A stretch of DNA of 64,000 nucleotides from Cunninghamia lanceolata (GCA_027924645.1 BSBN01001965.1:14870001-14934000), one strand, 5' to 3'; positions 1-10,786 are shown, counted from the stretch's first letter. Made by a program: numbers and translations. The notes: generated from the sequence alone by a model not told the origin.

Positions 1-432
1 AGCACTAGCATATGGCATATTAGACATATCCTCAAAATCATCCTCAGTCTTTGGACACATATCCAATGAAATCTTAGTACCAATGGGTAAAGGAACTCTA
101 ACTGGGTTATAGTCCTACAAACTAAACCTCTACAAAATAGTATTCACATACTTACTTTGTGACAATCAAAGCTTTATGTTACCTTTGTCCCTCTTAATCT
201 CCATTCCTAGAATATACTTGGCAGCTCCAAGATCCTTCATATCAAATGCACCTGAAAGTTGGGCTTTAAGTTCACTGATCATACCCTTAGTATTGCTGAA
301 AAATAACATGTCATCAACATACAAAGCAATAACTAGTATAGAAGCATCAACACAATGAATGTAAACACACTGATCCTCCTTGCTTCTAACAAAACCCAAT
401 TTCAAAACAAATGAATCAAACTTTGGTACCAC
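1..432 (-). pseudogene. Copia RT, C-terminal half (YVDD) and start of the RT-RNase H linker
   Basis: This is the distal half of a copia-type reverse transcriptase (RVT_2 family), which copies element RNA into cDNA in the virus-like particle. The catalytic YVDD lies in the 166-432 stretch, preceded by the typical VLKLGF and CVYI motifs and followed by DLGAAKYILGMEI. After a stop near 166 the same protein continues toward base 1 with the SKYV motif and the linker PVRVPLPIGT. It is in a different frame from the N-terminal half, so a one-base indel lies near 421-427, just after RMWYQ. The RNase H is outside the window. The catalytic motif survives but the gene is broken. Confidence 0.9.
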
Positions 433-1130
433 ATTCTGGGGGATTGTTTCAAACCATAGAGAGACCTCTTTAACCTACAAACCCATTTTTCTTTTCCTTT
501 TACCTCAAAACATGTAGGCTGTTGCATATAAATTTCTTCTTCAAGATCTCTATGCAAGAATGCATTCTTAACATCCATTTTCTCAATCTCCCAATCATAA
601 GCTGCATCAATGGATAAGAGATATCTAATAGAAGTCAATTTAGCAATAGGAGAGAATATCTCACCAAAATCAACTCCCTCTCTCTGGGAGTAGCCCTTGG
701 CTACCAGTCTAGCCTTGTACTTCTCCAATGACCCGTCTGCTCCAAACTTCTTCTTGAAGACCCACTTAGAACCTGTGGCCTTTCTTCCTTTGGACAAACA
801 AACAAGATCCTAGGTATTACAAGAGTCTAATGCTATCATCTCCTTCTACATTGCTAATTGCCAAGACTCACTATCATCTGTAGAAATAGCTTCCCTATAG
901 GATATAGGCTCATCGTTAATACTCAATAAAGCATATACACAATGGAAATCTAGTGGGCTATACATGTCAACTGGATTTCACTATCTTGTGGATCTCCTCA
1001 AAGGTGGAGTAAGAGACTCTATTCATTCTTCTACATGATCATCTGCACCAACTTCTTCTATCACAATAAATTCATCTTCATCAGAACTACTTGAATCTTC
1101 TTCTTCTTCTTTACCCCCTAATCCATCATT
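402..1130 (-). pseudogene. Copia RT, N-terminal half
   Basis: The segment carries conserved copia RT blocks in order: KWVFKKK, RLVAKGYSQREGVDF, FSPIAKLTSIRYLLS, MDVKNAFLHRDL, EEEIYMQQP and LKRSLYGLKQSPRMWY. In copia RT these form the fingers and palm before the YVDD strand. Upstream (798-900) the same frame can be followed through two stops at 810-812 and 846-848, where Trp or Gln is expected, back to the usual SWQLAM region. The stretch 900-1130 is the poorly conserved linker to integrase and is rich in acidic residues. The segment shares its frame with the integrase part, so nonsense changes rather than indels dominate here. Confidence 0.88.
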
Positions 1131-1990
1131 CTATTCTTCTTGAGGTGCGTCTTGTTGCTCTAAATCAAAGTGCACCTTCTTTACCTTTTCTTCTTTTTGT
1201 TTTGGTTGCTCAGGTTTAGAAATAACTCTAAGTTCCCTGAAAATAACATCTCTAGAAAAGATAATCTTGCGAGTTAGTGTATTCCAAAGCTTATAACCAT
1301 TGACATTATCACCATATCCAATGAATGTACACCTTTTAGCCTTTGGATCCAACTTAGATCACTTTTCCTTAGGCACATGAACAAAAGCCTCACAACCGAA
1401 AAACTTTAAATGTGAAACAAAAGGTTTCTTACCTGTCCACACTTCATAAGGTGTTAAATCAAGAGCCTTACAAGGAGATTTGTTTATCAAGTAGCAAGAA
1501 GTACACACAGCCTCTACCCAAAAGCATTTATCCAACTGTGCATCACTAAGCATACTTCTGGCCCTTCCCATAATTGTTTGGTTCATCCTTTCTGCAACAC
1601 CATTTTGTTGTGGTGTATATGGAGTTGTCATTTTTATGATTATACCTATATGCTTGTAAAACTCATCAAATTCCTTAGACCAATATTCCCCTCCATTATC
1701 AGATCTTAATATTTTTATCTTTAAACCTGATTGGTTTTCTGCCAAGACTTTGAATTTCTTAAAATTAGTGAAAACTTCATATTTATTTTTCATAAAATAA
1801 ATCCATGTATATCTAGATACATCATTAATGAAGGTGACAAAATAACGATATTTTTTCAATAGATTCATTATCCATAGGTCCAAACACATCTGTATGAATA
1901 ATTTCTAACTTCTCTTTTGCTCTATTGCTTCTTAAAGGAAATAATTTTCTATTTTGTTTACCAAACACACAATTCTCATAGAAATCAAAG
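1131..1990 (-). pseudogene. Copia integrase core and C-terminal region
   Basis: The retroviral-type integrase core inserts the cDNA into the host genome. The first catalytic Asp is in HTDVFGP (about 1880, in the frame of the upstream segment). The second is in RSDNGGEY and the Glu is in NGVAERMN, so all three catalytic residues are still legible. The C-terminal part has GKKPFVSHLKFFGCEAFVHVP and then, after one stop near 1355, the KRCTFIGYG, NGYKLW and FSRDVIF motifs typical of copia. A frameshift separates the main core from the zinc-binding part. In the HHCC zinc finger (1960-2100) the first Cys reads Tyr. The integrase is not functional as it stands. Confidence 0.9.
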
Positions 1991-1992
1991 TG

Positions 1993-2520
1993 CTAATTAG
2001 AATAAGAGAAACCATCCAACAATTCTTTATTCTTAATAGTTTTCAATACATTATTATTTGTGTGGCCCAATCTATGGTGCCACAACATATAAGTGCTTTT
2101 AGAAGCCTCAAAAACATAAGAGGCATTACCAACTGTAGTGGCTTCAAGCTTAAACAAGTTCCGAGATCTCTTCCCTTTTGCTACCACCAAGTTGCCTCTC
2201 ACCAATCTGCAACCATGCTTATCAAACGTCACATGCATTCCCAAATCATTCAACTTTGAAACTAAAATTAGATTTCTAGCTAATCCAAGAACATGCAAAA
2301 CACTAGGGAGGGTTTTAATCCTCCCATCATTGAAACACAACAATACTTTTCCTTTCCTGACAATTAGATATGAAGAGTTGTCACCAAGGTAGATATTACC
2401 TCCATCATATTCTTCATATGTAGAGAACCATTCCTTATGCTGGGTCATATGAAATGAGCATCCTGAGTCAACTAACTAGTGACCATTAGAAACAAAATTA
2501 CATGCAAAAAATAAAACATC
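1993..2520 (-). pseudogene. Copia protease and gag-pre-integrase region
   Basis: An aspartic protease active-site motif, LVDSGCSFHMT, is read around 2445-2480, directly after a stop where Trp is usual. The protease cuts the Gag-Pol polyprotein. Downstream (2010-2100) is the gag-pre-integrase domain with MLWHHRLGH, which supplies the two His of the integrase zinc finger. Intervening conserved parts are NIYLGDNSSYLIVRKGKVLL, LPSVLHVLGLARNLILVSKL and the region ending in LLDGF. It shares its frame with gag, as expected for copia elements that make a single Gag-Pol polyprotein. Confidence 0.85.
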
Positions 2521-2574
2521 TTCACTTGCATTCGAGGACATATCCAAAGCACTCTGCCACTATTTCTTGGGGTT

Positions 2575-3387
2575 TCTACAGTCCTTCATATGTCCCCTTT
2601 TACCACAGTTCCAATAATTAACTCTATTCTTTTTACTAGGAGTCTTAAACTAGCCCTTAGATTTGTCCTTAGCCCCTTTCTGATCTCCCTTTGGTCCTCT
2701 TTCCTTAGACCTTCCCCTGACACTGAGAGCATCCCTTGAACTATCTGACCTCTTCTTCCTCAATTCCTGTGACAGTAAAACTACAAGGGCATCCAACTTT
2801 GGATTTGAGAGGTTAGCAGTGATAGAAAGGGTAACATTCTCCCAAGACTCAGGTAAAGAACAAAGAAGCAAGATACATATATCTTCCTCATCAAACTCAA
2901 CATCTACTAAAGCAAGTTGACTCATCAACAAATTAAATGAATTTAAATGCTCTGCAACTGACTCACCCTCTTTCATTTTCAAGGAAAACAATTTTCTTTT
3001 TAAGTAAAGTTTATTTACCATACTCTTGGATTGATAGATCTCACCCAACCGTTTCTACAACTTGTGTGCAGTCTCTTCCTTTGTGACATTCAACATGATA
3101 GAATCTAAAAGACACAAATGGATGGTTCCTTGTGCCTTCTTATCCAGTTTTGCCCACTCATCTGGAGAGACATAATTGGGTTTCTTCTCTTTTTTAATAG
3201 CCAACCATTGGTTTCTTTCTTCCAACAAATCTTTCATTTTCAGCTTCCACAACTCATACCCTGTTCTGTTAAATTTATCAATGTCCATTTGAGTATTTGA
3301 TGCAATGCTGGATGTAGCCATAATAACTACATAAGATCTAACAACTAAATCTCCCACTATAACTACAACTTCCACACTACCACCCAA
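2575..3387 (-). pseudogene. Copia Gag (UBN2-like) with zinc knuckle
   Basis: Gag forms the virus-like particle. The start region (near 3320) reads MATSSIASNTQMDIDKFNRT, followed by YELWKLKMKDLL, the usual DUF4219/UBN2 beginning. The middle has the LWK-type region, interrupted by a stop at 3055-3057, then QSKSMVNKLYLKRKLFSLKM, EGESVAEHLNSFN and LLCSLPESWE, typical of copia Gag. A basic RGRSKERG tail leads to a CCHC zinc knuckle near 2579-2616 in which the first Cys is Tyr (YWNCGKRGHMKDC). Both parts share one frame. The single stop and the damaged knuckle indicate ageing by base substitution. Confidence 0.88.
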
Positions 3388-3404
3388 GAGTCAAAGCTGG
3401 CCAA

Positions 3405-3416
3405 GCTCTGATACCA
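3405..3416 (-). other. Primer binding site, initiator-Met type
   Basis: The minus strand reads TGGTATCAGAGC two bases inside the LTR end. This is the standard copia primer binding site, complementary to the 3' end of initiator tRNA-Met, where minus-strand cDNA synthesis starts. It fixes the LTR edge at 3419. Confidence 0.9.
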
Positions 3417-3418
3417 AA

Positions 3419-3825
3419 TGTTAGAAATTAAAGCAACACTAATTTAATGGAAATCTAATTCAATATAAATTTCTACAATCTTTAACTATGTGTTATTAAT
3501 GGAGATTATAACACAGAAACAAAACTATGCTTCACAGGAATGTAAAATCAAAAAATTGAACACATGACACAATGTTTAACATGGAGAAAACCCTTTTAGG
3601 TAAAAAAAATCCACATAGGAAAGAGGCCCAATGTTTGTATTAATCTAGAAATGATTTACAATACAACACCACCAATCTCTCCTTTAGTCTTCAATCTGGC
3701 AACATTCTGGCAGCACCTGAGTACTTAAAATATGTATTGCAGAAACAAATACATGGAAAATATTATAGAAATGTTTTCCTCTCCATTCTAGGCATTCACC
3801 TTTTCTCTCCTAAGATTCCCTAACA
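3419..3825 (-). repeat. 5' LTR of the left copia element
   Basis: The plus strand begins TGTTAG at the primer binding site side, and a matching CTAACA ends at 3825. This gives a perfect 6-bp terminal inverted repeat and a 407-bp LTR. The inner edge is firm because of the primer binding site. The outer edge is inferred only from the inverted repeat, since the second LTR is outside the window; a longer LTR is possible. Confidence 0.5.
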
Positions 3826-4320
3826 TGGAAACATTAAATGCCATCTTACAATCACCTTCCACTTGTCCAAAAACAACCATGCAAAGTTTGGGCACCAAAG
3901 ATTAAATCTGGCCTCTTACAACATCTTATGACGCATCATAACCATCATAGATTCCAAAAAAAGAATATCTTTCCAAGATAGGAACCTTGGGCTAAACATA
4001 GCAACGTACGACTCATTAATATCCGTCATATGCATCATAGTGTCATAGAATCTTATGACAACTTGCAGTTATCATAGATTCTTTACATGCACCCACCAGA
4101 CATTATGATGTGCATCACGCATGCTAAAAATAGTAGATTCTCCCAAGGTGGCACCTACACTCATTTACTTTGAGTTTTTACATTTGCCAATAGTAAATGT
4201 CACTCTGTAACTATCGTTGTTAACTCTAGAATTACCACTAGTAATGAAACTATTACATCTCCTTATGGGTAATTACAAATAACAAATAATAAATGGAATA
4301 AATACAATATTGATATTTAC
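3826..4320. other. Gene-free stretch, nothing recognised
   Basis: AT-rich sequence with no coding signal. It may include outer LTR sequence if the left copia LTR is longer than inferred. Confidence 0.4.
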
Positions 4321-4925
4321 AAGGTTAATGGAACCTTATCCCAGCACTTCATTGGTTCTGGAGCTTCGTCTTGGAGGGGAATCATATTCTCCTTTCACTT
4401 TTTCTTATGGGGGGCATTCATGATTGTACTTTTGTGATGGATTTAGTTCTTGGGGGGTCTTAGTATTGGTCCTTCTTCCATCACATGTTCATGTACTTAT
4501 TTTTAATCTCTCTTGGAGAGGGGTTTTTTTCCCATAGGGTTTTTCTCCTTTTCTCCACCTCATGAGAGATTCTTGTTGTTCATGGGTACCTAATATGGCC
4601 TTGCAGCTAGGACCCATTCTTGTATTAGTTGCATGGTTTATTTCATTTCTCCCAAACTTGCACTTATGGGGGGTGTTGGTGTAATTAAATATTTAATTGC
4701 ACTTTAATAAGTTTACTTAGGGCTTATTTTTAGTCTTAGGTTATTATTAAGTCATATTAGGGTTTTATTTAACTTGCAAATGTAAAAAGCAAGTTGTCAC
4801 ATGTAATTCTTAATCTTTTTCATTAATTGCATCCATTTATTGTGCAAAATTCTCTCTCATGCTTTTTTTCTCTATAGAAGGTTAATCTTTGGCTTGTAGA
4901 AGATTCTAGTGTTTCATGTTTATCA
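4321..4925 (+). mobile_element. 3' end of a plus-strand LTR retroelement: untranslated region, polypurine tract and partial 3' LTR
   Basis: A non-coding, G-run-rich 3' region ends in a polypurine tract (ATGGGGGG, 4666-4673), directly followed by TGTTGGTGTAATTAAAT, a typical LTR start at 4674. The LTR runs to about 4925, where legible gypsy RNase H sequence of the opposite strand begins, so its own end is missing. No coding part of this element is left. The polypurine tract next to TG is the main support. The family is probably gypsy or a non-autonomous relative, but this is not proven. Confidence 0.55.
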
Positions 4926-6149
4926 TAAACTTCAACACATTTTGCATAAGCCTCTACCTCTAACCAAATTGGTAGGCTTGAAATCATTGTCATACTCCTA
5001 CACCTTTGCTACCCAAGCTCCTCTTTTATTGTAACCAATCTCCTATTGTGTTTGAATGCTCTTAACAATAGAGTTAGGGACATAGACAACTACATGAGAT
5101 TGAAAAATGTAGAACCTAAAATTTTTCAAAGCCTTCACCACTACATAAGCATGATTTTCCAGGGGAGAGTATTTCAATTTGTGCTTCTTCAAAGGCATAC
5201 TCATAAAGGTGATCAGAGCTTCAATACTTTGTTCATTTGTTTTCAATATAATGGCTGACAAAGTATGCTCAGACACATAATAGTAAATAATGAATTCTTT
5301 CTCAAAATCACGATGCACTAAGGTTGGAGCATTAGCAATGGCAATCTTTATATTTTCACAATCATGCTTACATTCTTCATTCCACTTGAAGACTGGATGG
5401 TTCTTCATCATTTCTACAATGTGCCTTGTCAACTCAACAAAGTTAGGGATAAATCTTCTCAAAAAGTTGACCTAACCAAAGAATGATCTAATATTTCTCT
5501 TTATTGTAGGAAGACTCAGTTGCTGAATTTCCTTAACCCTCTTTGGGTCAATTTTTATTCCATCCTTGGAAACAAGATGACCTAACAACTTACCTTTAGT
5601 CACTGTAAATATTGACTTCTTAGGATTTAATGAGATGTCATGACCTCTGCATTATTGTAACACCACCTCAAGATCATTAGTATGATTAGTTCTTCATTCG
5701 GAGAAGACAATTAGGTCATCGAGATAAACAACAATAATCTTGTTCTTCAAATCTCTTAAGGTTAAGTCCGATGCTCTTTGAAAAGTGGCTCCTACATTAA
5801 TGAGGTCAAATGGTATCCTGTTGTAAGGAAATACACCAACTAGAGTACTAAACATTTTTTTGTGCTGGTCCTCAGGGGATACTTCTATCTAATTATACCC
5901 TAAAAAACCATCCAACATGGACAACATTTATAAACCTGATACTGTCTGCAAGATGTGGTCCATTACTGGCAAATGATAGTTGTCTTTTAGAGATATTTGG
6001 TTTAGGTTGTGAAAATCAACACAAATTCTAATCTCCACATTCTTTTTTTTGAATGGTACATTGCTTGCAACCCATGTGAAGTGATGGATAGGGTAGATGA
6101 TCTTTTCTTTGAACATTTTATCAAGTTTGCTAAAAATAGCATTGGCCAC
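4926..6149 (-). pseudogene. Gypsy RT and RT-linked RNase H
   Basis: The RT starts with MFKEKIIYPIHHFTWVASNV, then IRICVDFHNLNQISLKDNYH and MDHILQTVSG (5928-6149), the fingers and palm of a gypsy RT. The central part (5463-5927) has many stops, but the catalytic YLDD is legible at about 5707-5735. The stretch 5043-5462 has MRRFIPNFVEL, the RT connection, then ALITFMSMPLKKHKLKYS and NHAYVVVKALKNFRFYI of the RNase H. Beyond the stop at 5043 the RNase H tail continues to about 4926 (WVAKV, FKPTNLVRGRGL). The RT copies element RNA and the RNase H degrades the template. Broken but clearly recognisable. Confidence 0.88.
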
Positions 6150-6639
6150 TTTAGTATTGTATGTTCTCTACCTCTTTCTAAATGGAGAAGTGTCAGGCCT
6201 TAGTTGGATGTGGTGTTGTATTTCACCATTTCTGAACTTCTTCAAATCTACGTAACGCCATGCAAATATATCCTTGTAATGAATCAACTAAGAAATCAAA
6301 CACTCTCTTTCCTTGGAAGAGAAACATTTTCTAATACAAACAATTTTGGGGTCTTTCTCAGTGCCTATGTTGACATGATCATATTTAGATGATGACCTAA
6401 TAGATACAGTGCTCTTGTATTTTATATATTGATCATATCTATTAAAAAGATCCTTGAGGGAGACCAAACTCTTAGGAATTCTATTCCATTTTAACTATAT
6501 TACCTCATTCCCTTGGCCATTTGGAGAATTGACCTCACCTTCAAGAATGTCATTTCTTTCTTTAGTACTCCCTTCAAAGAATATGTTAGCAAATGACTCA
6601 GCTTTTCCAGAAAAGAAATAATTTGCTGGTCATTATTGA

Positions 6640-7300
6640 ACACTTGCTAGTGGTTTACATTATTAGGCACATTGGGCCTATAGACTACCTCAACCTTATA
6701 TGGTTTGTCCTTGAAGTATAAATGAGGTAGGAGAAGAGATGCTGAGACAACCAATGAAGTAGCCATAGTGTTCTAATCTCTAGGTGTGGCTTCTACCGAA
6801 AAGGCATCAAAATCCTCAATAGAATCCCATACCATGTTCCTGTAATGCCTTAGCCTCCCATTTTTAACTGAATATAATTTCCTCACTAGCTTCACTATGT
6901 GTTCAACATCACCATTTTCCCTCGATTGCTTAATGCCCTTTTCTTTGGCCATCATTAACCCCAGCAACAGTGCCTCTTATTCGGCTATGTTGTTGGTGTT
7001 TTCAAACTCCAACTTATAGGCATAAGGAAACTTATAACTGACATGAGAAACTAACACCATACTAGCACTTGATCTAGCAGTGGAACAACTTTTGTCAAAC
7101 TCTAGAGTCCATACTTCTTTAGACAAGTCAGGGTTGATTATACTGGAATTCTCCTCATCAGTTGAACCAAACATATACATGCCTGGTCTTGTCTCCACAT
7201 ATAATATATTTGCCCTTGGATCTCCATATTTTAATATTGTAAACTTTGCTTTGGGCTCAGGATTCAAAAGAACCTTTTTACCATCCACGGGTATTAGGGT
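6640..7300 (-). pseudogene. Archaeal-type RNase H domain (RVT_3-like), upstream of RT
   Basis: The reading from 7130 downward shows WTLEFDKSCSTARSSAS, VLVSHVSYKFPYAYKLEF, NTNNIAE, then (after one stop at a Tyr position) EALLLGL, GDVEHIVKLVRKLYSVKNGR and LRHYRNMVWDSIEDFDAFSVE. This matches the second RNase H of Tat-type plant elements, family RVT_3. Asp of EFD, Glu of AEYEAL and Asp of GDVE are kept; the last acidic residue, expected near SRADSLA, is changed. It is followed by a SASLLLPH-type linker to 6680, which includes a Trp-to-TAG stop at 6647-6649. In Tat elements of flowering plants this domain follows RT; here it precedes RT. Confidence 0.8.
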
Positions 7301-7777
7301 GTGGGATCAATCCATTTGTATTTCCCCTCCTAAATCTTTGTAGAAACTTTTTCTTAGGAGAATTCCATAACTTGAGGGAATATCAGACACTAGAATGGTT
7401 AGATTTAATCTTATTTTTTTAATATGCTGCTAGACCCACCTATGCATCCTCAATTTGGCCTAGGATAGGCAGTTGGAAGGAATCCATAGAAAAGAATCTA
7501 CCATGTAAAGAGGTAATTGACAAGCCAAGAGCTTTAGCTACTTGATCGAGCATGACATTGTCAAAGGCCCTAGAGTCTATGACACAATTTCTTAGCTTGT
7601 ATCAAACAATATGTAATGACACATAAAAAGGCCCAGGCTTTTCAAAAGGATTCTTTGGATGGGAAACTTTGTAGTGGGAATGTGAACAATTTTGAGTTTT
7701 ACTACAAATAGTAGTCTCATCAAATACTTGTGCATTAAGATGGGAATGAGAGTGTTCTTGTTTGACATATCTAACAA
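7300..7777 (-). pseudogene. Gypsy aspartic protease region
   Basis: The expected active-site block Asp-Ser-Gly is read at about 7555-7580 as IDSRAFDNVM, so Gly is replaced by Arg (a G-to-A type change) and the next Ser by Phe. It is followed by LDQVAKALGLSITSLHG and, after a frameshift, SDIPSSYGILLRKSFYKDLGG and the tail VDGKKVLLNPEPKAKFTILK that leads into the RNase H domain. A Trp-to-TGA stop lies at 7307-7309. The protease would process Gag-Pol. The altered active site and the stops show it is inactive. Identification rests on position and these motifs. Confidence 0.7.
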
Positions 7778-9500
7778 GCATGTCTAAATCAGAAGGGTTG
7801 AGCCTAACATACTCATCTTGAGAGATCTAGATTTGAGTGTTTTTACAAGATTCTACTATATCAAAAGAACTAGAAACAACATCTCCAGAGAAGGAAGTAG
7901 AAGTAGAAGGTACATCAATAGGTGTGTCTTTGGGAACAACTTATATTATTTTAGAACTGGTACTAGCATGCCTTGACATAATATTCTTCGAGGTAGAGGA
8001 GGTATTACCAGACTGGCCCTGAGGATCATGCTTCTTTTGTGCATGTTGTCCTCTAGTGAAGACCACACAATCCATATTATCTAGTTTAGTATACACATCT
8101 TCTCCCGACTCTGAATCTAATTCATATTCAATGAAGTTGACACTAGCATCCCCAAATTGAACAGGTTATTCATCCACAAATGGCTCTTCAATGTGCTTGT
8201 TCATTGAAAGCATCTACATAAACCTCTACTTGTAGAAGGACCATTCTCAATAGCTAGCCTTTGAGTAGGTCCATTCAAAGGCAAAGGTCTATTGTAGTTC
8301 CCTTGTTGGGCATGGTCCCTTCTAAGTACATCATGATAGAAAGGTTGTTAAGGGATTTATGGCATCTACCTTTTTAGAGAAATAATATCATTAGCTAGTC
8401 TTTAGATTATTGGATCAGTAGAATTAGTAGCTAGAGGGTTGGCTATCTATAATTCCTTCTTCCACTTACTAAAAGTTACCAGATCATCTTCTACAGAGAT
8501 GGTCATTGTTTAGATTACTGCAAGATTAGCTACACCTTCCCTTTTTATGGGAAAACTGACATCAGAAGGAAGGGTGTTAATAAAGAAACACTTCAGCAAA
8601 GTATCACTAGGTCTCACAGTAGCACGTATTCTATTCACAGTATTATATTCACAACAAATTCCCTCATCTATTCATGTACCTCCTTCATGGAAGATAATTG
8701 AGCCACTAATGTATGCTCATTATCAGCCGTCTTCAACCAATCCTCAAACTATTGTCTCATAGTTGCCTGATCTCTAATAGAGGTATTAGATAAGTGATAG
8801 AACCATTTTGATGTAGCATCACTAAAGGACTCAAAAAAAATCTAACAGACACATCCTCATGTTGGACCCCCAAAATGAAACAAGATACAAAGAAGGCATT
8901 GATATGCTCATCTGGGGTAACATTCCCATCTCCCCTAAAATTAGGTATTATCTTACTTGACCATCTAGGAAAGTCATGCAATTGCAAGCCTAGTCTCAGA
9001 GGACCTATAAATTATTGATCCATATTAGTTGGGTTGTGGAATAGGAAGTTAACTTGTAAAGGTAAGATAGTTCCATCAAGAATGAGAGCTTGACAAGAGG
9101 AACTAGAGATATCTCTTTGTGGAGGAGGAGAAGATGGTCTACTAGAAGACTTGACTTTGCGAGTAGGATGAAAAGTAGAAAAATTTAAAGATTGCAATAA
9201 ATCAAAATCTAAATCAGTAATCCCCTTCTTTCTATCACCCCTAGTATATCTCTTCAAAGCTAGTTTTCACAAATGTAGAAAATTAAAAAGTAGAGTCACC
9301 AACCTTTTTACTAGTTATTATGAGGATAGTTTTGCTGATTGTGCATGTGAGTCCTCAGTTTGTTTGCTTCATTTTTGGGTCTATTATCTAGGACTATGTG
9401 TATTTGAAAAGGTCTCTCTCTTCTAGGCATTGTAACTATGTCTTCCATGAGGATAGTCTCTTGTGATTCACTAAAGTGTCTATGATTTTCCCTTATCACA
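7778..9500 (-). pseudogene. Gypsy Gag, heavily decayed
   Basis: The best-preserved part (8757-8987) reads LHDFPRWSSKIIPNFRGDGN, VTPDEHINAFF, LGVQHEDVSVRFF, the conserved beginning of a retrotransposon gag domain (PF03732-like) in which W-I/FxG and DxxVRLFxxSL are usual. Upstream (9012-9257) is a Ser/Pro-rich region with PTRKVKSSSRPSSPPPQRD. Downstream (7778-8757) the frame is lost to stops and indels, though fragments such as MREFVVN and the Asn/Pro-rich tail are legible. No zinc knuckle was found. Gag would form the particle. The start codon is not determined; a start near 9499 is possible. Confidence 0.7.
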
Positions 9501-9707
9501 TCTCTAAGTTCCTCCTCAAATTCAAGTTCTCCATTTACCTGGTAATATTGTTGATTAGTTCTTCTATTCTACCAGGCTAAATCCTGTAAGCCAGTAATAA
9601 TGTCTTCCTGATTACCAGTAAGCCAATCTATGTTAGGATGAAGGACTAGCATAATTCTTCCTTAGATAACCATAAAAACCAATGGCAAAGCAACCCAATG
9701 TACATGT

Positions 9708-10095
9708 AAAGAAATCCCCATTAGAGTCGCCAAAAATCTGTTGGTGTATAGATTTTGTCACCTAAATCTATATTCTCTTTCCCAAATAGATGACAACTGA
9801 ACCAATAGTTGAATCAATTGCAATTATATTTTGCAATGATTCTCTACTTATTTTACAAGGCGCAACTACCTTCAAGTGATATACAAAGAATGAAAAAAAT
9901 GTATTTAAAGAAATCCCTAGTAGAGTCACCAAAAATTTGTTGGTGTACAAATTTTGTCACCTAACTCTATATTCCCTTGCCAAAATAGATGACAACTGAA
10001 CCAATGGTTGAATCAATTGCAATGATATTTTGCAATGATTCTCTACTTATTTTACCAAGCATGGCTACCTTCAAATGATATACAAAGAATGAAAT
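9708..10095 (-). repeat. Two tandem copies of a 199-bp block spanning the PBS/LTR junction
   Basis: Copy 1 (9708-9906) and copy 2 (from 9907) each contain a primer-site-like block and then an LTR start (TGTTGGTG, at 9739 and 9938) followed by about 165 bp of very similar LTR sequence. The offset is exactly 199 bp for the primer site, the LTR start and later landmarks. Copy 2 continues into the rest of the LTR. See the finding for interpretation. Confidence 0.85.
9715..9732 (-). other. Primer binding site, gypsy type (TGGCGACTCT)
   Basis: The minus strand reads TGGCGACTCTAATGGGGA a few bases inside the LTR end. This resembles the TGGCGACTCTGCTGGGGA-type site of Ogre/Tat-like plant elements. 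A second, more decayed copy is at 9914-9931. Confidence 0.7.
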
Positions 10096-10786
10096 AGAGG
10101 TATGCTTTTTACCAGAAAACAAGAAAGGTGGTTCTTTTAAGCAGAAAGTAGTAAAGGTAATGAATCACGATAGAATTTGAAATAAAAAGAAGCATAAAGG
10201 CTTTGATCACAACTACTACAAATCTATATCAAATATCATATAATCATCACCATGAACCATTAATTGAAAGAAAAACATCCACAACAATGGGCAAGATGAG
10301 AAACAAAAACTCCAATCACATAGATACAAATTGCAAGTAAATAAGTTGATAGTATATTCAACATAAGAAGAATAAACACTTATTCATCATAACACAAAGT
10401 TTATGATTCCTGAAATCAATTGCATCAACTTCTAATCATATATTCAGAAGCAACTAAAAAGTAACGTCACATCAAAAATTGACCTTCTACCAAAAAACAG
10501 TTTTCCAAAAGATTATATCCATCGATAGGCTTTTCAAATATATACCCTTGCCAACCATAACTATCTTTAAAGAATAATGGCTTCTTGGGGACAAATGATT
10601 AAAAGATACTTAAAATAAGTTATTAAACTTAAAGAAAGCTCTCCAGAGCCAATAGTTTTTGCAAGAAACAAAAATAAAACATATGAAAAGTCATCCCTCA
10701 TTAATTTTCACATCCTCCTCTTGTGTTGTCTCCTTTTGTATTGCCTCCATTTCCTTGTTTTGTCTATCTCTCAAAGATGAATCGGC
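10096..10786. other. Gene-free stretch, probable remainder of the gypsy 5' LTR
   Basis: AT-rich, non-coding sequence contiguous with the LTR that begins at 9938. No matching LTR end (CACCAACA) was seen, so the border with the following sequence is unknown. Confidence 0.35.

Larger units (their letters stand above)
1..3825 (-). mobile_element. Ty1/copia retrotransposon, 5' LTR to RT, cut by the window edge
   Basis: Read on the minus strand the order is LTR, initiator-Met-type primer binding site, gag, protease, gag-pre-integrase, integrase core, RT. Integrase before RT defines Ty1/copia. The 3' end (RNase H and 3' LTR) lies left of base 1, so a target-site duplication cannot be tested. The frames are broken by stops, many where a Trp or Gln is expected, and by at least two frameshifts (near 1890-1990 and near 425). 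The copy is therefore dead. Recognition of the family is secure; the exact lineage within copia is not assigned. Confidence 0.93.
4926..10100 (-). mobile_element. Ty3/gypsy retrotransposon with an extra RNase H between protease and RT
   Basis: Minus-strand order is LTR, primer binding site, gag, protease, RNase H-like domain, RT, and RT-linked RNase H. RT is followed directly by its own RNase H, as in gypsy. The integrase and 3' LTR are missing: legible protein stops near 4926, where a foreign plus-strand LTR abuts. Primer site type and the second RNase H point to the Tat/Ogre side of plant gypsy elements, but the second RNase H sits in an unusual place. All frames carry stops and several indels. 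The right LTR edge was not found; the end given is the end of the duplicated junction block. Confidence 0.85.
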
